In this document: piece after piece, positions 1-12,300 of the stretch
Numbering within the stretch: the stretch's first letter is position 1
How the letters are laid out: the number at the start of each line of letters is the position of its first letter
Assembly (NCBI RefSeq): GCF_000346465.2
Contig: NC_034014.1
Span: forward strand, 2,036,854 to 2,100,853
Length of the DNA stretch: 64,000 nt
Direction of reading: 5' to 3'
From: Prunus persica
Taxonomy: Eukaryota > Streptophyta > Magnoliopsida > Rosales > Rosaceae
Translations under genes and position numbers: made by a program
Notes under the pieces: model-generated
Seen by the model: only the letters and a program-made list of their open reading frames with translations
Databases searched by the model: none
What the model was told of the DNA's origin: nothing

Positions 1-898
1 TTTTTTTTTTTCTCTTTTTAAAATGTAATATTGGTCCCCATGGCTTTGAAATGTCATTATTTGTTGTTTTTATAAATTATTGGTAAAGCTTTCTAGACAT
101 AAAATCTTGTTCATGTCAACAATGTATAATGTATAGCTTTCTGCAAATATGTGCATTTTAGTTTAGTTTACCAAAAACAAATGTGAATTTGCTACAACAT
201 TCTCTTCATGAAATTATAGCTACATTGGAAACACCTTTCAATTTATTTGAATTTTCTTATAGACACTAGGTAGCTTGGACAACTGAAGTGAGACCTCATG
301 AAGCCCAACATTTTTCCATCATAACTAGAGAGGCCCAACAAGCACTAGGATTTCCTTTGTATATCCATCAAAATTCAGCTTCACAAAATCAATATTGGTG
401 TGTGTGTGGTGTTTGGAGGAGGAACAGGTCAGCAGCTGGTTTCCATTTTCCTCTCTCCCTGCCTCCTTTTATGGCTCGGGCTCGGCTTGGACTGGAATGG
501 AGTTGAGTTTAAGCGAGTTCTTATGAGTTCACTTTTTGATAAATGTACAACCTATACATACTTTGGGCAGATAATCACAAACTCACAATAGCTAGTTTGT
601 TACAATACTATGCATGGTCACATGAAATATGAAATACCAAATAGGTTTTAGTTGTTTTACCACAACATTATAACTGTAAATATACTATTATTATCATATC
701 AAAGATAGAAACTGGATCCACATTTTGGAAACAGCATCAACATATGACCTGCAATACAAATTTGTGTTTCATAACAACACCAAACATATGATCATTATCA
801 ACATTAAAAGAAAACCCTAAATTCCACATAAATCAACATTTCAGAAGCTCTACATCTTTCTCAACAAAATGGAAATGGCATTTCAGTTCAGGAAGTAA
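1..898. other. 3' flank of kinase gene, no gene seen
   Basis: AT-rich sequence downstream of the minus-strand kinase gene. The part nearest 898 is probably its 3' UTR. Short open frames near 288-591 are low in coding character and match no family I recognise. I see no RNA gene or clear repeat beyond the T run at the window edge. Confidence 0.5.
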
Positions 899-3284
899 TT
901 AAAAGAAATCGAATTCCAGATAATTGTTTTGGTCCGGATGAGAAGCAGCAACAGTAGCTTTATCACTAGTTGAGACTGTGGGGGCTGAAATCCGGTCAAA
1001 CTCGACTGGTTTTGGGATATCAGGCGGGCTTGCACATCGAATCAATGCCCAGTTAACACCTTCAAAGAAGGGATGCTGTTTAATTTCTGTTGCTCCTCGC
1101 TTATATGCCAGCCTCTGCTGTGGTTCTTTCACTAGTAGGCCCCTTATCAGATCCTTTGCTGAGAAGCTAACCACTGGTGTCTCTGGAAATCTCAATGGCT
1201 GACCCACCACGTTGAACAGGGTGGCTCGATTCCCTGATCCCTTGAAAGGAGTCTTACCAAACAACAGCTCATACAGAAAGATCCCAAAAGTCCACCAATC
1301 AACAGCACTGCCATGCCCTTCACCTTTGATAATTTCTGGTGCTAAATACTCATGGGTCCCAACAAATGACATCGAGCGAGCATTGGTTGGCTCAGCCATA
1401 AGTTCTGGTAATGGTCTGACTTGGTTTCCGATTTCATTCTTGGGTTTCCGGTCTTTCTTGGATTTGCTTGAAAAGAAACGAGGGGAGAAACATGTTGTAG
1501 GCACCACACAAGATGGCTGAATACAAGAGGGCTCAATGCAGGCGGGTTGCACACAATAAGCTGAGTTCCTTCGAAAAGGTTCAGATTCAGGAGCTGAAGA
1601 TTTGACAAGGGTTGGGCTGACAGCACAGCGCAGGGAAAGGTCAAAGTCGGAAAGCATTATGTGCCCATCATCTCTCACAAGGACATTTTCTGGCTTGAGG
1701 TCACGATAAACAATCCCAAGCATGTGAAGATATTCCAGCGCAAGGAGAACCTCTGCTACATAGAACCTGCATATTCGAGGACAAATATAACACTAACGAC
1801 CGTCAAAGTCAAATAACAGCACAAGAGAGCAAGATTGTTTCTTTGCTATGAAATGATACAGGATTGAATGTTGTAACTGAGAAAAAAAAATAAACATGCT
1901 TGGGATTTCGTATTCATTCTACAACTACTAAAAGGCAAAACTGGTGGTTTTACGTTAAAGAAGGTCTACATCACAATAGCTGGAAGCAAACCATGATCGA
2001 ACTGAGTGTAGTAGATCCCAGCAAAAATTTCTTCACATTATAGCGATTTTGTTTGAGTTACAATTATAGGTATTAAATGTGTGTATGCATAATTTAGCAA
2101 AAACCGTATGATTGAGTACAGATCATTCAATAGCAAGGGAATAAACACCATTTATGCCACATCATGAATCTTATTGGTTTCCACCTAACAGTGACATAGT
2201 AATAAACCAATGAAGCAGGGTGACAGAAGAAAGTCAAACCAAAAATAAAGAAATACATAAACCACACATGCTTAAACTGACAATAGCAAACAAAATCATA
2301 TGAATATGGACAGCATACATACTTCACTGCTTGTTCAGTAAAATGCTTTCCTGGTTGCCTCTGCCTAAGTGTGTGCAAGTCGCCTCCAGGGCAGAACTCC
2401 ATCACCAGACAAGAATACTTCTCTGTCTCGAAGTGGGTATATAGGGTTGGAAGGAAGGGATGGTCTAAACATTGAAGTATTTCTCTCTCAGTCTGAGCCC
2501 GAAGAAGTTTTTTACGGTTAGCTAAAGATGCTTTGTCCATGACCTTCATTGCAAAATAACATTTTGTCCCACTCAACTCTGAAAGATAAACACTTCCAAT
2601 ATCCCCGCAGCCCAACTTCTTCAAAAGTCTGAAATGGCCCAAACCAAAAACACCATCCCTTGCTCGGACTGCCTGTATGGCTTCCCAATGTATGTCATTC
2701 GCCTTGTGAGGTTTGTTGATAGCGCTACTTAAGCTGCTACAAGTACTCTCGTCACTCACGTCACTGCTTGTGCTACCTCTACAAATACTGCTCTTCCCAC
2801 TCTCAACAAAATCAGCTCGATCACTAATTTTGGCACTTCCACTAGTCTTGGCAAGACTGCTGGTCCCATCACTTACTTTCGCTGGAGCTGGGCTAACTCC
2901 ATTTTCTGATATTTTCTTTTCTTGATCACCACCTTCCAGCAAATTCCTGGTGTCACTCACCGCAGGACACACATCAGCTGGCACCTGTTTTGCATCACCA
3001 AGTGATAAAGTTGAACCTAACTGGTCAGCTAAAGATTTGGTAGACTCCTTCAAATAAGGGATCTTGCAGTTCTTCTCTTCGGTGGTTTGTGCAGAAACCT
3101 CCTTAGATGCAGTTTGTTGCACATGCCTAGGCAGTTTTTTTGGAGTAACTGGCTCTGATTTGCTTGTCTTCGTGATCTGTAAAGGTGAAGGTCTACGAAA
3201 ATTTCCTTCTGTTGTCTGACTTCCAATTAATTTCCTCTGACTTTCTGGGGAAGTTCTGGCACCAGATTTTGAGGCCATCGACAT
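899..3284 (-). CDS. AGCVIII (AGC1) protein kinase, D6PK/PVPK-like
   Basis: Serine/threonine kinase of the plant AGCVIII group, whose D6PK/PVPK members phosphorylate PIN auxin transporters at the plasma membrane. Two coding exons, 3284-2323 and 1766-899, join through a GT-AG intron to give 609 aa. A Ser/Thr-rich N-terminus of about 200 residues precedes the kinase domain. It has the glycine loop [10 protein letters not shown], the lysine in AMKVMDK, catalytic YRDLKPEN (Asp near 343) and the family hallmark DFD (361-363) instead of DFG. About 85 extra residues lie between DFD and the activation loop [14 protein letters not shown]; they carry repeated Cys-Pro elements ([13 protein letters not shown]) typical of this subgroup. 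The C-terminus ends FDFF, a PDK1-docking (PIF) type motif. The start is the first ATG of the open frame; upstream sequence looks like leader with a probable 5' UTR intron. The family is clear; the exact orthologue is not. Confidence 0.93.
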
Positions 3285-4162
3285 AAATTACACTTGCTAA
3301 CACAGATCAAATTGAACAAACCCATCACTCACCAAATGTTCCCCTCCGTTGACACTCCCACTTATGTTCATCTTCACGTCCATCAATTGCAAGACAATTT
3401 CTACAAACAAACAAAGAGTTCACCACTACGCAACATAGAAATAATACAGTAGAAGGAACATTTTCCAGTCAAACTATAAAATTATACACATCTAGCGACA
3501 ACATTTCAGCCATAAATAAAAAGAGACATCAGCATCAACATGATCCATATGTGAGCTACAAAACCCACAAAATGCAAGTATCATATAAATGAACTAAAAT
3601 AAAAAACATAAAGAAGCAAAATTTTTGTTCCAGTAGATCACCGTTTAATATTTCACATACAATTAACAGAAACAATAACAACCCGCATAGAGAAAATCAA
3701 GAAATGGGCATAAAAGCACAGAGTTGCATGCAACCCAGAAGTATCTAACTATGAGATAATCTAAAAGACTCAACAAATGATAGGTCAAAAGTAAATCCAA
3801 GTATAAGAGTCACAGTAATCTACCTCAAAATGCCAATCCTTTTCCCATGAAAGCACAAACTTTCTACAGAAAAATCCCATGGATCAAAGAGGCATGGGAA
3901 TTAAGAAAAAAATCAACTGAATGTAGTTTTTGTGCGCCTCTCAATACATACAATAGCATATAGCAAAAGATAAGAACCAAAGTAAAGAGATTCATACAGA
4001 TCTCAAACAGGGACCCAACACTTTGGATCCAAAAGAAAAGACCCACAGAGACCCAGATGCTAAAATACAAGATAGAGTGCATAGAGAAGCAAAAAACCAC
4101 CAAGCAAATCACAGGACCAGTTAAAAGTGAATAGAAAAGGAAGCCCAAAAAAGGTACCTGGG

Positions 4163-4165
<3 letters not shown>

Positions 4166-4196
<31 letters not shown>
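4166..4196. repeat. (GA)n microsatellite
   Basis: About 15 uninterrupted GA units in the presumed 5' leader of the kinase gene (read as CT on its coding strand). Confidence 0.95.
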
Positions 4197-4198
<2 letters not shown>

Positions 4199-4356
4199 TC
4201 CTCACAAAAATCAGACCTTTGATAGGCTTTGCTTTGGTTTGCTTTAGCAGAGTGGAAAAGAAAGAAAGAAAGAAAAGAGAGCACTCACTACAACTGTTGA
4301 GAGAGATAAAGAGGGAGAGCAATGTGTTGTGTGAGAGCTCCCTTTCCTAAAATGTG

Positions 4357-4358
<2 letters not shown>

Positions 4359-4388
<30 letters not shown>
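4359..4388. repeat. (GA)n microsatellite
   Basis: About 15 GA units, a second tract near the likely transcription start of the kinase gene. Confidence 0.95.
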
Positions 4389-4394
<6 letters not shown>

Positions 4395-4480
4395 AAGAAA
4401 AAGCTTTCAGTGAGTTTTAGATTAGAAAGACTGAGAAAGAGTTGGGTGTCTCTCATGTCCCTGTGGGCTACTACCATGTA

Positions 4481-6239
4481 CCATAACCATCCATGTATTC
4501 AGACTTTGAGTCTTTGACAGAGAGAATGGGGTCAAAGCCAAACTGCTAAAGTTAGGCTTTTTTCTGTTAATTATTATTTTCTTCTTCTTCTTTTTTCTTT
4601 TTCTTTTTTCTTTGGGTTCAATTATTTCAATGTATTTTGTCCCAAATACAAGTGTCTGAATCAATATGTATAATGGGCCAAGGCTCCACCCTGTCCCTCA
4701 TGCTTTGGGAGTTTTTTTTTTTTTTTTTTTTTATTTATTGGTGTGGAGACAATATGGGATATTCATTGATGAACATGGCAATTACAGAAAATTGCTGATA
4801 AACAAACCCTATTGCCTTCATGCTTTGGGAGTTTTGAGCTTCATATTTCTTTATTTTTTAAGGCTTTGAAATTTGGGAAATGACCAATTAACCAGGCATG
4901 TCCCCTCTCCCTTCCCTTCTGCCACTTTAAAATAAGTTGTTTTTGTAGTTTTGGTTGTTTGAGACAGGAAAATGGTTAATAGTCCATGAGAATTCCAGTT
5001 GATGATGAGGTCATGATCCAATCGGATGGTCAGGGATTGATTATTGTCATGTTGGAAATTTGGAGAGATGGGCATCAATTGACCAAATTCTATGGACAGT
5101 GCTTCTCTATGCACATAAACAATACTTTTTTTTGGCAGTTTTTCTTCTAAAAACATTACAACTTTTTATTAGTTAGACCATGAAACAAGGGTCTAGATTT
5201 AAAAATCTTAAACTATATTGGAAAATAACTCATTCAATCTCAATCACAAAACTCATGATCCACTTAAAAACTTGTTGGGTACAAGAAGGAAAAAAAAAAA
5301 AAAAAAAACCTCCCTCGAAAGCTACTTTCTTTCTCATTCTTGCTAAACAAAATTTTTATAATGAGACGGGGATAGATACTATATCATTTTTCATACATAT
5401 CATTATTGATTAGGTGATAAGGTAAAGGTGATAAGGTGATTGTGAGAGCATGTTGTACATAGTGCATACCTTACTGAATGCTTTCTCCTTAAGAAGAGGA
5501 ATGAGTCAAGAACAACATTTGACACCTCTACAAAAAAGAAAATCCAAAAAAACCTCAAACCACAAAAAGCATAAATAAATAAAAATCACGTATGTTGGTA
5601 AAACAAAACTTTATTGTTGACGAATGAAACATCAAATCACCTCTTTGGAGCCTCCAAATGATCCATGGTTTGATCATTTTTTATTTTCCATTAATTATTC
5701 TGATTTGAACTTCTAGGTCTTACTTATGTAACCATATCCCTGCGCATTTCCAACTTGAAATCCGGGACCATATTTTGATAAACGTTTTAAAATTGCTTTT
5801 AGAATTTTCAAGTGCTGACCTCAAACTCTCTATTTTCTTAACAAAGTTTGGTTAATTGGAAGTCATATTTTATATCAAGCTTTTGTAAGCAAAGTTTTAA
5901 ATTTATCAAACAATAAAAGCCAGTTTAAAATGACCGCTCCTCCTATTTCTTTCACCAAGGTATTTTTTAATAAATATTTAAGTTAAAAATTGGTTATATA
6001 CTTCTAATCTCAAACGTTGGATTGCGTTTAAAAGGCTACCAACACATTTAATAAATGCAATCCGACACCCAAAATTAAAAACATGTAACTAATTATTAAC
6101 ATAAAATACTTATTGAAAAATCTCTCATCCTCCACCCATTTTCAAAACTATAGTCAGAACAACTAAATCCGAGTGAAGAGTATAACATTCCAGCAAAACA
6201 AACAGAACCCTTCTTTATAAACCTCACATTTGTACGTTT
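4481..6239. other. Intergenic, kinase gene to TSR2
   Basis: AT-rich spacer between divergent genes. Poly-T and poly-A runs occur near 4711-4732 and 5290-5308. A short block of repeated GGTGATAA lies near 5414-5440. I see no gene, and the promoters of both neighbours must lie here. Confidence 0.5.
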
Positions 6240-6263
6240 TTAGGGTTAGGGTTAGGGTTAGGG
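6240..6263 (+). promoter_or_regulatory. Telo-box cluster (4 x TTAGGG) before TSR2
   Basis: Four perfect tandem TTAGGG units end 22 bases before the TSR2 ATG. The interstitial motif AAACCCTA (telo-box) is known in promoters and leaders of plant ribosomal-protein and ribosome-biogenesis genes, which fits the downstream gene. Whether it lies in the promoter or the 5' UTR cannot be told from sequence. Confidence 0.75.
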
Positions 6264-6285
6264 TTTTACCACACACAGGCTGAAA

Positions 6286-8158
6286 ATGGAGGCTGAGAGA
6301 AAGCTATCGGCAGAGGCTGGGTCCATACTCCAGGAAGGTATAGGATTGGTTCTGTCTCGGTGGTCAGCGCTCCAATTGGCCGTTGAGAACGAGTGGGGTG
6401 GCCGTGACTCGGGCCGGAAAGCGGAGCAACTCATCATCGATATCTTCTCCTGGTTCAATCACTCCAAAGGTACTTAATTCACTCAGCTCCACTCCTTCGA
6501 CTCATCAAAATATTCGTTTTTCTGGAAAAAGAGCTTGAAATTTGATATGCTGCTTCTTTTTTTAGGGGATTCTTATCCCAAAATTTGTATTTTAAAATTT
6601 GTTAGAATTTAATCGAGGTCTTTCAGTATAATGAATTTTGTGATGCTTGTGCTTCTGAGAATGGAATTAGGATTCTATTGGGAATTTATCTGCGAAAGTA
6701 AGAACCTTTATCACCATAATTGCCAATTTTATGCTGGTTCTTCTTTTTGCTTATAGTTTTGAGTGTTTTTAATTTAATTTGGTGAGGTTTGCTTTCTCTC
6801 AGAGAAAAGCTCCTATTTTTGGACTGTTTCTGTGTGGAAATGTGGTGGTCTATTATTACTAGGAACCTGATACGATTATACTCAGTAAAATTGGTAGCAG
6901 TTTTTCAATATGGAAATTATAAACGGAACTGTTAATTTTCTTTGATGTTAAAATGAGAATATCTGTTGTTCTAACCTGCAAAATCATTAACTAATGTTGT
7001 GAATTTTGCATCTGTGGGTTTTCTCCTAACTGTGTGTTCGTTCTCCTCAGAGCCTCTTTACATAGATGATTTAGAAGATGTGCTGAATGAAGCTATGCTT
7101 TCTCTCAACACTATGACAGAGGATGGCAGCATTGAGGAGGTAAGCATTTCAGCACTTAATAATATCTTGATAGATTATACAAGAGACTTAATATGCTATG
7201 CTTGTGGTGGGAAACTCAAAATTTATTGCTTGCTCCATAGATTGTGTGACTCAAAGTGGGCAACCATTACAAATGTTTGTGATGTGTGTGTCCCAGACCA
7301 CCTGGCCGACTATTTGACTTTTAGAAATAAGATCTTTTAGCATCAAGTACATTTTAGTTGGCAGCTGATTCTCAGCCGCATCTCCAGTCATTAGAGACAC
7401 TGCTCACATGTTTCATTAGATAGACTATTCATGGATCATTTCATGTGTTCATTATTGTTTTTATAAACTAGTTGATAACTTGATATTACGGGTGCAGTTT
7501 TTACTTATTGCTTCTATCTTTATGATGTTTGCGTATTTTTTCTTTGGATTTACACAGGTTGCTGAAAAGTTAATGATTATGCATGAAGAATGTTTAGACT
7601 GTAATTTCAAGTCTATTGAAAGCCTAAGGGAAGCCAATCATCGAAGAGTTGCTGTTCCTCATGTTAGAGAGGTAAATTCAATCCCTCAACCTTAAAAGTT
7701 TTTACTAATTGTTAACATAAGTTTCTCATATGCCCTGTTAACACTTCTGTCATGTGTTGAAAAGAAATCCTTGTGGATGTTCTCGTGAGAGATCTTTTTG
7801 ACTGCGCAAGAATGGTGGAGAACCTTTTTTGCTCATATGGGTTCTTTAAAGCCATGAGTGGCGGAGGGAGGATGATAAGTTGAAATGATATGCCTTGCTG
7901 CTATCTCTTCATTCTGTTTGTTACTCATGCCAGGTTGCAAATGATGACGACGATAGCGATGAAGAAAATGATGATAGAGATCATTGCATGGGAAATGATG
8001 ATTCCTCAAACATGATGATGGTGGACACACCGGAGTCTCATTCAAATGTAAATGTTGTAAGCATGTTAGACAGTTATCCAAAACCCAAGCTGGCTGCCGA
8101 AGCAGAAGATGGATGGGAAGTAGTTGGACCAAGACGACACAAGGGTAGAAGGAATTAG
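6286..8158 (+). CDS. TSR2: Pre-rRNA-processing protein TSR2 homologue
   Basis: TSR2 is the escort chaperone of ribosomal protein eS26 and is needed for late 18S rRNA/40S maturation. Four exons, 6286-6469, 7051-7139, 7558-7671 and 7934-8158, give 203 aa; all junctions are GT-AG and phases agree. The N-terminal helix region carries the family WGG signature in LAVENEWGGRDS (about residues 31-42). The conserved EPLYIDDLEDVL segment spans the exon 1/2 junction. Exon 4 begins with an acidic stretch (DDDDSDEENDD), as expected of TSR2 C-terminal tails, and ends with EDGWEVVGPRRHKGRRN. The start ATG follows the telo-box cluster. Length and domain order match the plant family; I see no damage. Confidence 0.93.
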
Positions 8159-9346
8159 GTTGAACCCTAGGTATATGCAATTCCCCCTTACCTCAACATT
8201 TGTCATTTTTTATCCCCTCTCAAATGGAATAGTATACGTATACCATGTTTTGCTAAGTTCTTTGACAGAGTTTGAAGTTAACTCACCCAAATAAGAAAAG
8301 AAAAAAACCGATTAATATTACAAGAAAAGGGTAGCTGTATTTTCAATATTCGAGCATAGCACTAATATGGAAATCTCTCCCCCAAGGCAAGAAAAGAAAG
8401 CATGGGAATGCAGACATTTTATGATTTGATAATGTATCACTGTCGCTCGTGGCTGCGTTTCTCTATTGCACAGATGATGGTGTGGTGGGAGTGAAGGAAG
8501 TGTAGAAGTTTGAACTTCACTCAAAAGAAACATCCATAATTGAAAAGGCTTTGGTCATTGAAATTTTGTGTTTTAGTGTGCTTAGTAAAAAAGTGAAGAG
8601 CAAAGAAACATGTCATTAATGCGAACAATTGGAAGATGGAACAAAATGGCAGCTAATCGTGCTCTCCAAACAGGAAACTGTCTGGGAATGTTTTACAAAA
8701 CATACCCATCAAATAAATTTGATGGTTCACCTCTTTCTCAGACATGTACACAGTAGCTCACTTATTGCTATAATCATCCTTTTCACTAACTTCAGAAAGC
8801 ATGTTTTTTTCTTTTGGGGTCATACATAAAGCATGGCTATTAGGATATCTGCTCGATAGCATTCTCAAGCCTCCTTCATAAAGAAAAAAATCTGAATCAA
8901 TTATAACTGCGTTAAAAAATCGGCTCAATTTCTTTTTCAGCAGTTTCAAAAAAATTACAAGGCTATAAAACGAGGTAGATTAGTGTAATTTTCTCTATTG
9001 ATTTCCCCGTTTAACGGAACACTATTAAGAACATATGGGCTAACATACGATGACTAACAGACCTCGTATGATTCATGAGGGCTAGGCTAGCAGTGCAGCC
9101 CTGCTGTTGCATTGCACCATGTCCTTCCAAAGTTGGTAAATTCATTCTTTTTTTCTAACAAAAAGAGCAACCACACCTGGAATAAACTCAACAGAGAATA
9201 TTGAAAAAAAAAAACTGACCATGATGCGGACACACGATCTCTCAATAAACATACATCGTATAATTAATCAGGTGTTCTACTGTTCTCTTTTGCTTAATTT
9301 CCTTTCTACACAAAAAAAAAAAAAAAAAAAAAAATACAACAGAGCA
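8159..9346. other. Convergent 3' ends of TSR2 and RPAC1
   Basis: The two genes converge here. The interval should contain both 3' UTRs and polyadenylation sites. A 24-base poly-A run lies near 9311-9334 on the plus strand. I find no additional gene; the small open frames have no recognisable similarity. Confidence 0.5.
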
Positions 9347-12300
9347 TCAAGAAAGATCGGAAATAACACGATCGCACTTCTCTTCCAATATCTTCACAGC
9401 TTCAGTAACTAACACTTCGGGAGGAAATACCCCACTTGATTCAATAGTAACTGTGTGCATGTGAGAGAAAAAATGTTAGAACTCTTGAAAACATTCATAC
9501 AAACAAATAGTGCTGAATTGAAACATATTTTTCCTATATAAACTCTACACGAGACTCCAATTATATCATCAACCATTGATAATGAAGAAGACACCGTAAG
9601 GTCGTAACTGACAATGATCCAAAATTCCAACTTCTAGGGGCTCGTACACCACCATGTGTAGGTAATAACCAACTCATATATAAGCCAGTGGGGGTAACCT
9701 ATCCCATTTTAGTCTAATGCACAGAATTATCTAATTAATGTGGTATTGACCATCAGATATCTCAAGTCTCCGAGACCAGCTTAACTGGATAAAAAACAAA
9801 TTCAGGCAGTCTAGTTTCTATGTTTTGACTCCTGAGCAAGTGATTTTTACAAATAAAAGAGTTGAAACAGAAATTTCATACATTTGTGATGAGGACTAAA
9901 GCTCCATTTCTGGGAAACTTACAATAACGAGAAACTACAAGAAATTCATAATTCCAACTTTGATTAGAGGAAATTACTTACAAATGAAATGATCCTTCTT
10001 ACGCTGTAACGATATTGCATTCTCCCATCCCTTCCCTTCTCTGATGCATTCCCTGCACAATGTGCAAGCTCGTGGTCTGGCTACAGTAGCCCTCTTTTTA
10101 CCTGCTAACCAGTCAAATCATCAATCAAGCCACTCCAAAAAATGACAAACAAGGCAAACAATTTGTGCAAGTGCAAATATAACAATAGTTTTTGAAACTC
10201 ATATATTGGGACAAACCTACGGCATTGCATCCTTTTAAAACTAATTCTTTGTTGTCAGTCTAGTATCTAAAGCAGAGGGAGAATAAACGCCATTAAAGAA
10301 AAATCATATACCTTTGCCAATATCTTCAATATCAAATACTTTAACTGGGCATATTGCCACAAGTTTCTCAGCCTGCTGATCTTCAATATCTTCCAATAGT
10401 ACAATCTAACAAGAAATATAAAAAAATTCGGATTACTTCTAAATAATCTTCAGGGTGTTAGAAGCAATCACTCAAAACAACATCCCCTTACCTCAGGAAG
10501 CATCTTATACCAAACAGGGGTAACTGGGGACCATTTTGAATGTGTTTTACCAATGCCCTTAACAGCATGTGCTTCCAGTTCAATTTCCTAAGAAGTGGTA
10601 AACTTAATGTCATTTAAAACAAATGCAAAAGAACAGTAAGCATTACTGACAACTATAAAGAATAACTACAGAAATTGATAAGATATTAGTTGGCAATAAT
10701 GCAAAATACTGGACTTGCAATCTCCACTTATGCTAAGGACTAAGAAACAACTCCATCTTATTATCTTCCTGGTGAATCTCCAGCAATAAGTTATTACCCA
10801 AACACCATTTACTTGAAAAGAGCAAGTGATATGAGAAGTGTAAACCAAGATATATTATTTCTGAATAATTTACAGTTACATTTTATTGAAATAATATTTG
10901 GAGTCAGTTGATCCAGCTATCAATATCTGAGACTCGGCTTACATTGCAAAGACAAAAGTGTACCACCGTGATTTTTGAGGAATGACCAGAATTATACAAA
11001 ACAAATAAAAGGTTTACCTGACCAGGGCCCAGTCTAGCAATAAGAATATCTCCAAGCGCGGGGGCGATTGGATTGCTGGAAAATTCTGGCAAGGAATCCT
11101 GGCTGCAAGTAAATGATGTATATGTTTTTGGTTTTGAGGATGAACCTGTCTTTGAATCTTGTGATTCCAAAGGAAACTCACTCCCATTTGGCAACCATAT
11201 CAATTCTTTTGACTTTACTGCATAAAATGTTGTAAAATCATCATCACAAGAAAAAAAAATTCCTTCCAATAGTTTTGTAGAAAGGAGAGGTTTTAAACTT
11301 GTTGATATTCTTCACAACAACTAAAAAATCACAAGAAAATAATACCTGAAAGACGTTGCCCACTTCGTTCACAGCAAACATGGAGCTTAAAAACAATGGT
11401 GTTCTTTTCACTTGCCGTATTATTTTCTAAAAAGTAAAATATGCCACAGGAAAAAACTCAATAACTCAAAGCTGTGGAGGAAATAAACAAAGAGAAACCT
11501 AAATTATATAATAAAAATGCAAATACCAAACCATAGTACCTGCATATTCAAATAATCTAGGGTCGGCTTTGATCGGAATGAGACCCAACCTGTGGGCAAG
11601 TACTTCATCTTGGATTACTGATGTGTTGTTTGCAATAAGGACTTTTTCAATAGCCATTGTGGGAACCTACACTTGTGTAGTAAAAAAAGTTTGGGATCAT
11701 CATTGATAAGCAAAACTGCCAACTGAATAGCGATTTCCATAAACACATGATCCAAGAGATAGCACAAACTAAGGGAAGCAGATACAAAACTTCCATCTAT
11801 GGTCAAAATGGTGTATATATATTAGAAAGGGAAAGAAATGAATAGCATACGATTTCTAAATTTCTTTCACAACTAAAATAATTAGTCAGTGAAATGAAGA
11901 GATGAGTGCAGAGAATGACAGTCTAACAAAGAAACATGATTATATATGTGTGTGTGTGTGTGTGTGTATTTATAGATATATATTTCAGAAGATTAACTCA
12001 TGACAATAGAAGGACCTCATTGACATAATTTTTTCCCCTGGAAACAGTTACATCAACTCGTTAAACCTGAGAAATTAACCATGCAGTCACTCAACCAAAA
12101 GGTTGACTACAAAAAAGCTGAAGTACAGAGACAAATTCCTTTTACTTGATATCCAATGCATGATGATACTTAAACAATGATCACTAAGTCACAGAGCATG
12201 AGAACGCAAGTACATAAGAACTCCATATAACTAGAAAACGATACTTAAGCCATGAAGAAGGTATATTTTAATAGAAAGAGTATATGAACTCCAACAAGTA

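Larger units (their letters stand above)
3285..4480 (-). other. Kinase gene leader with probable 5' UTR intron
   Basis: No coding capacity is seen. On the minus strand a GT donor near 4157 follows a GA-rich exon, and a TTTGTAG acceptor lies near 3403, so a 5' UTR intron of about 0.75 kb is plausible. Long open frames across 3864-4664 are driven by the GA/CT tracts and are not regarded as genes. Confidence 0.4.

Noticed and set aside
3864..4664. Several overlapping minus-strand open frames with Ser-Leu repeats
   Set aside because: They are translations of GA/CT microsatellites in the kinase leader, with no start context or similarity.
6240..6263. Interstitial telomere or old chromosome end
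   Set aside because: Only four units, precisely placed before a ribosome-biogenesis gene; also the unit is TTAGGG, not the plant telomere TTTAGGG.
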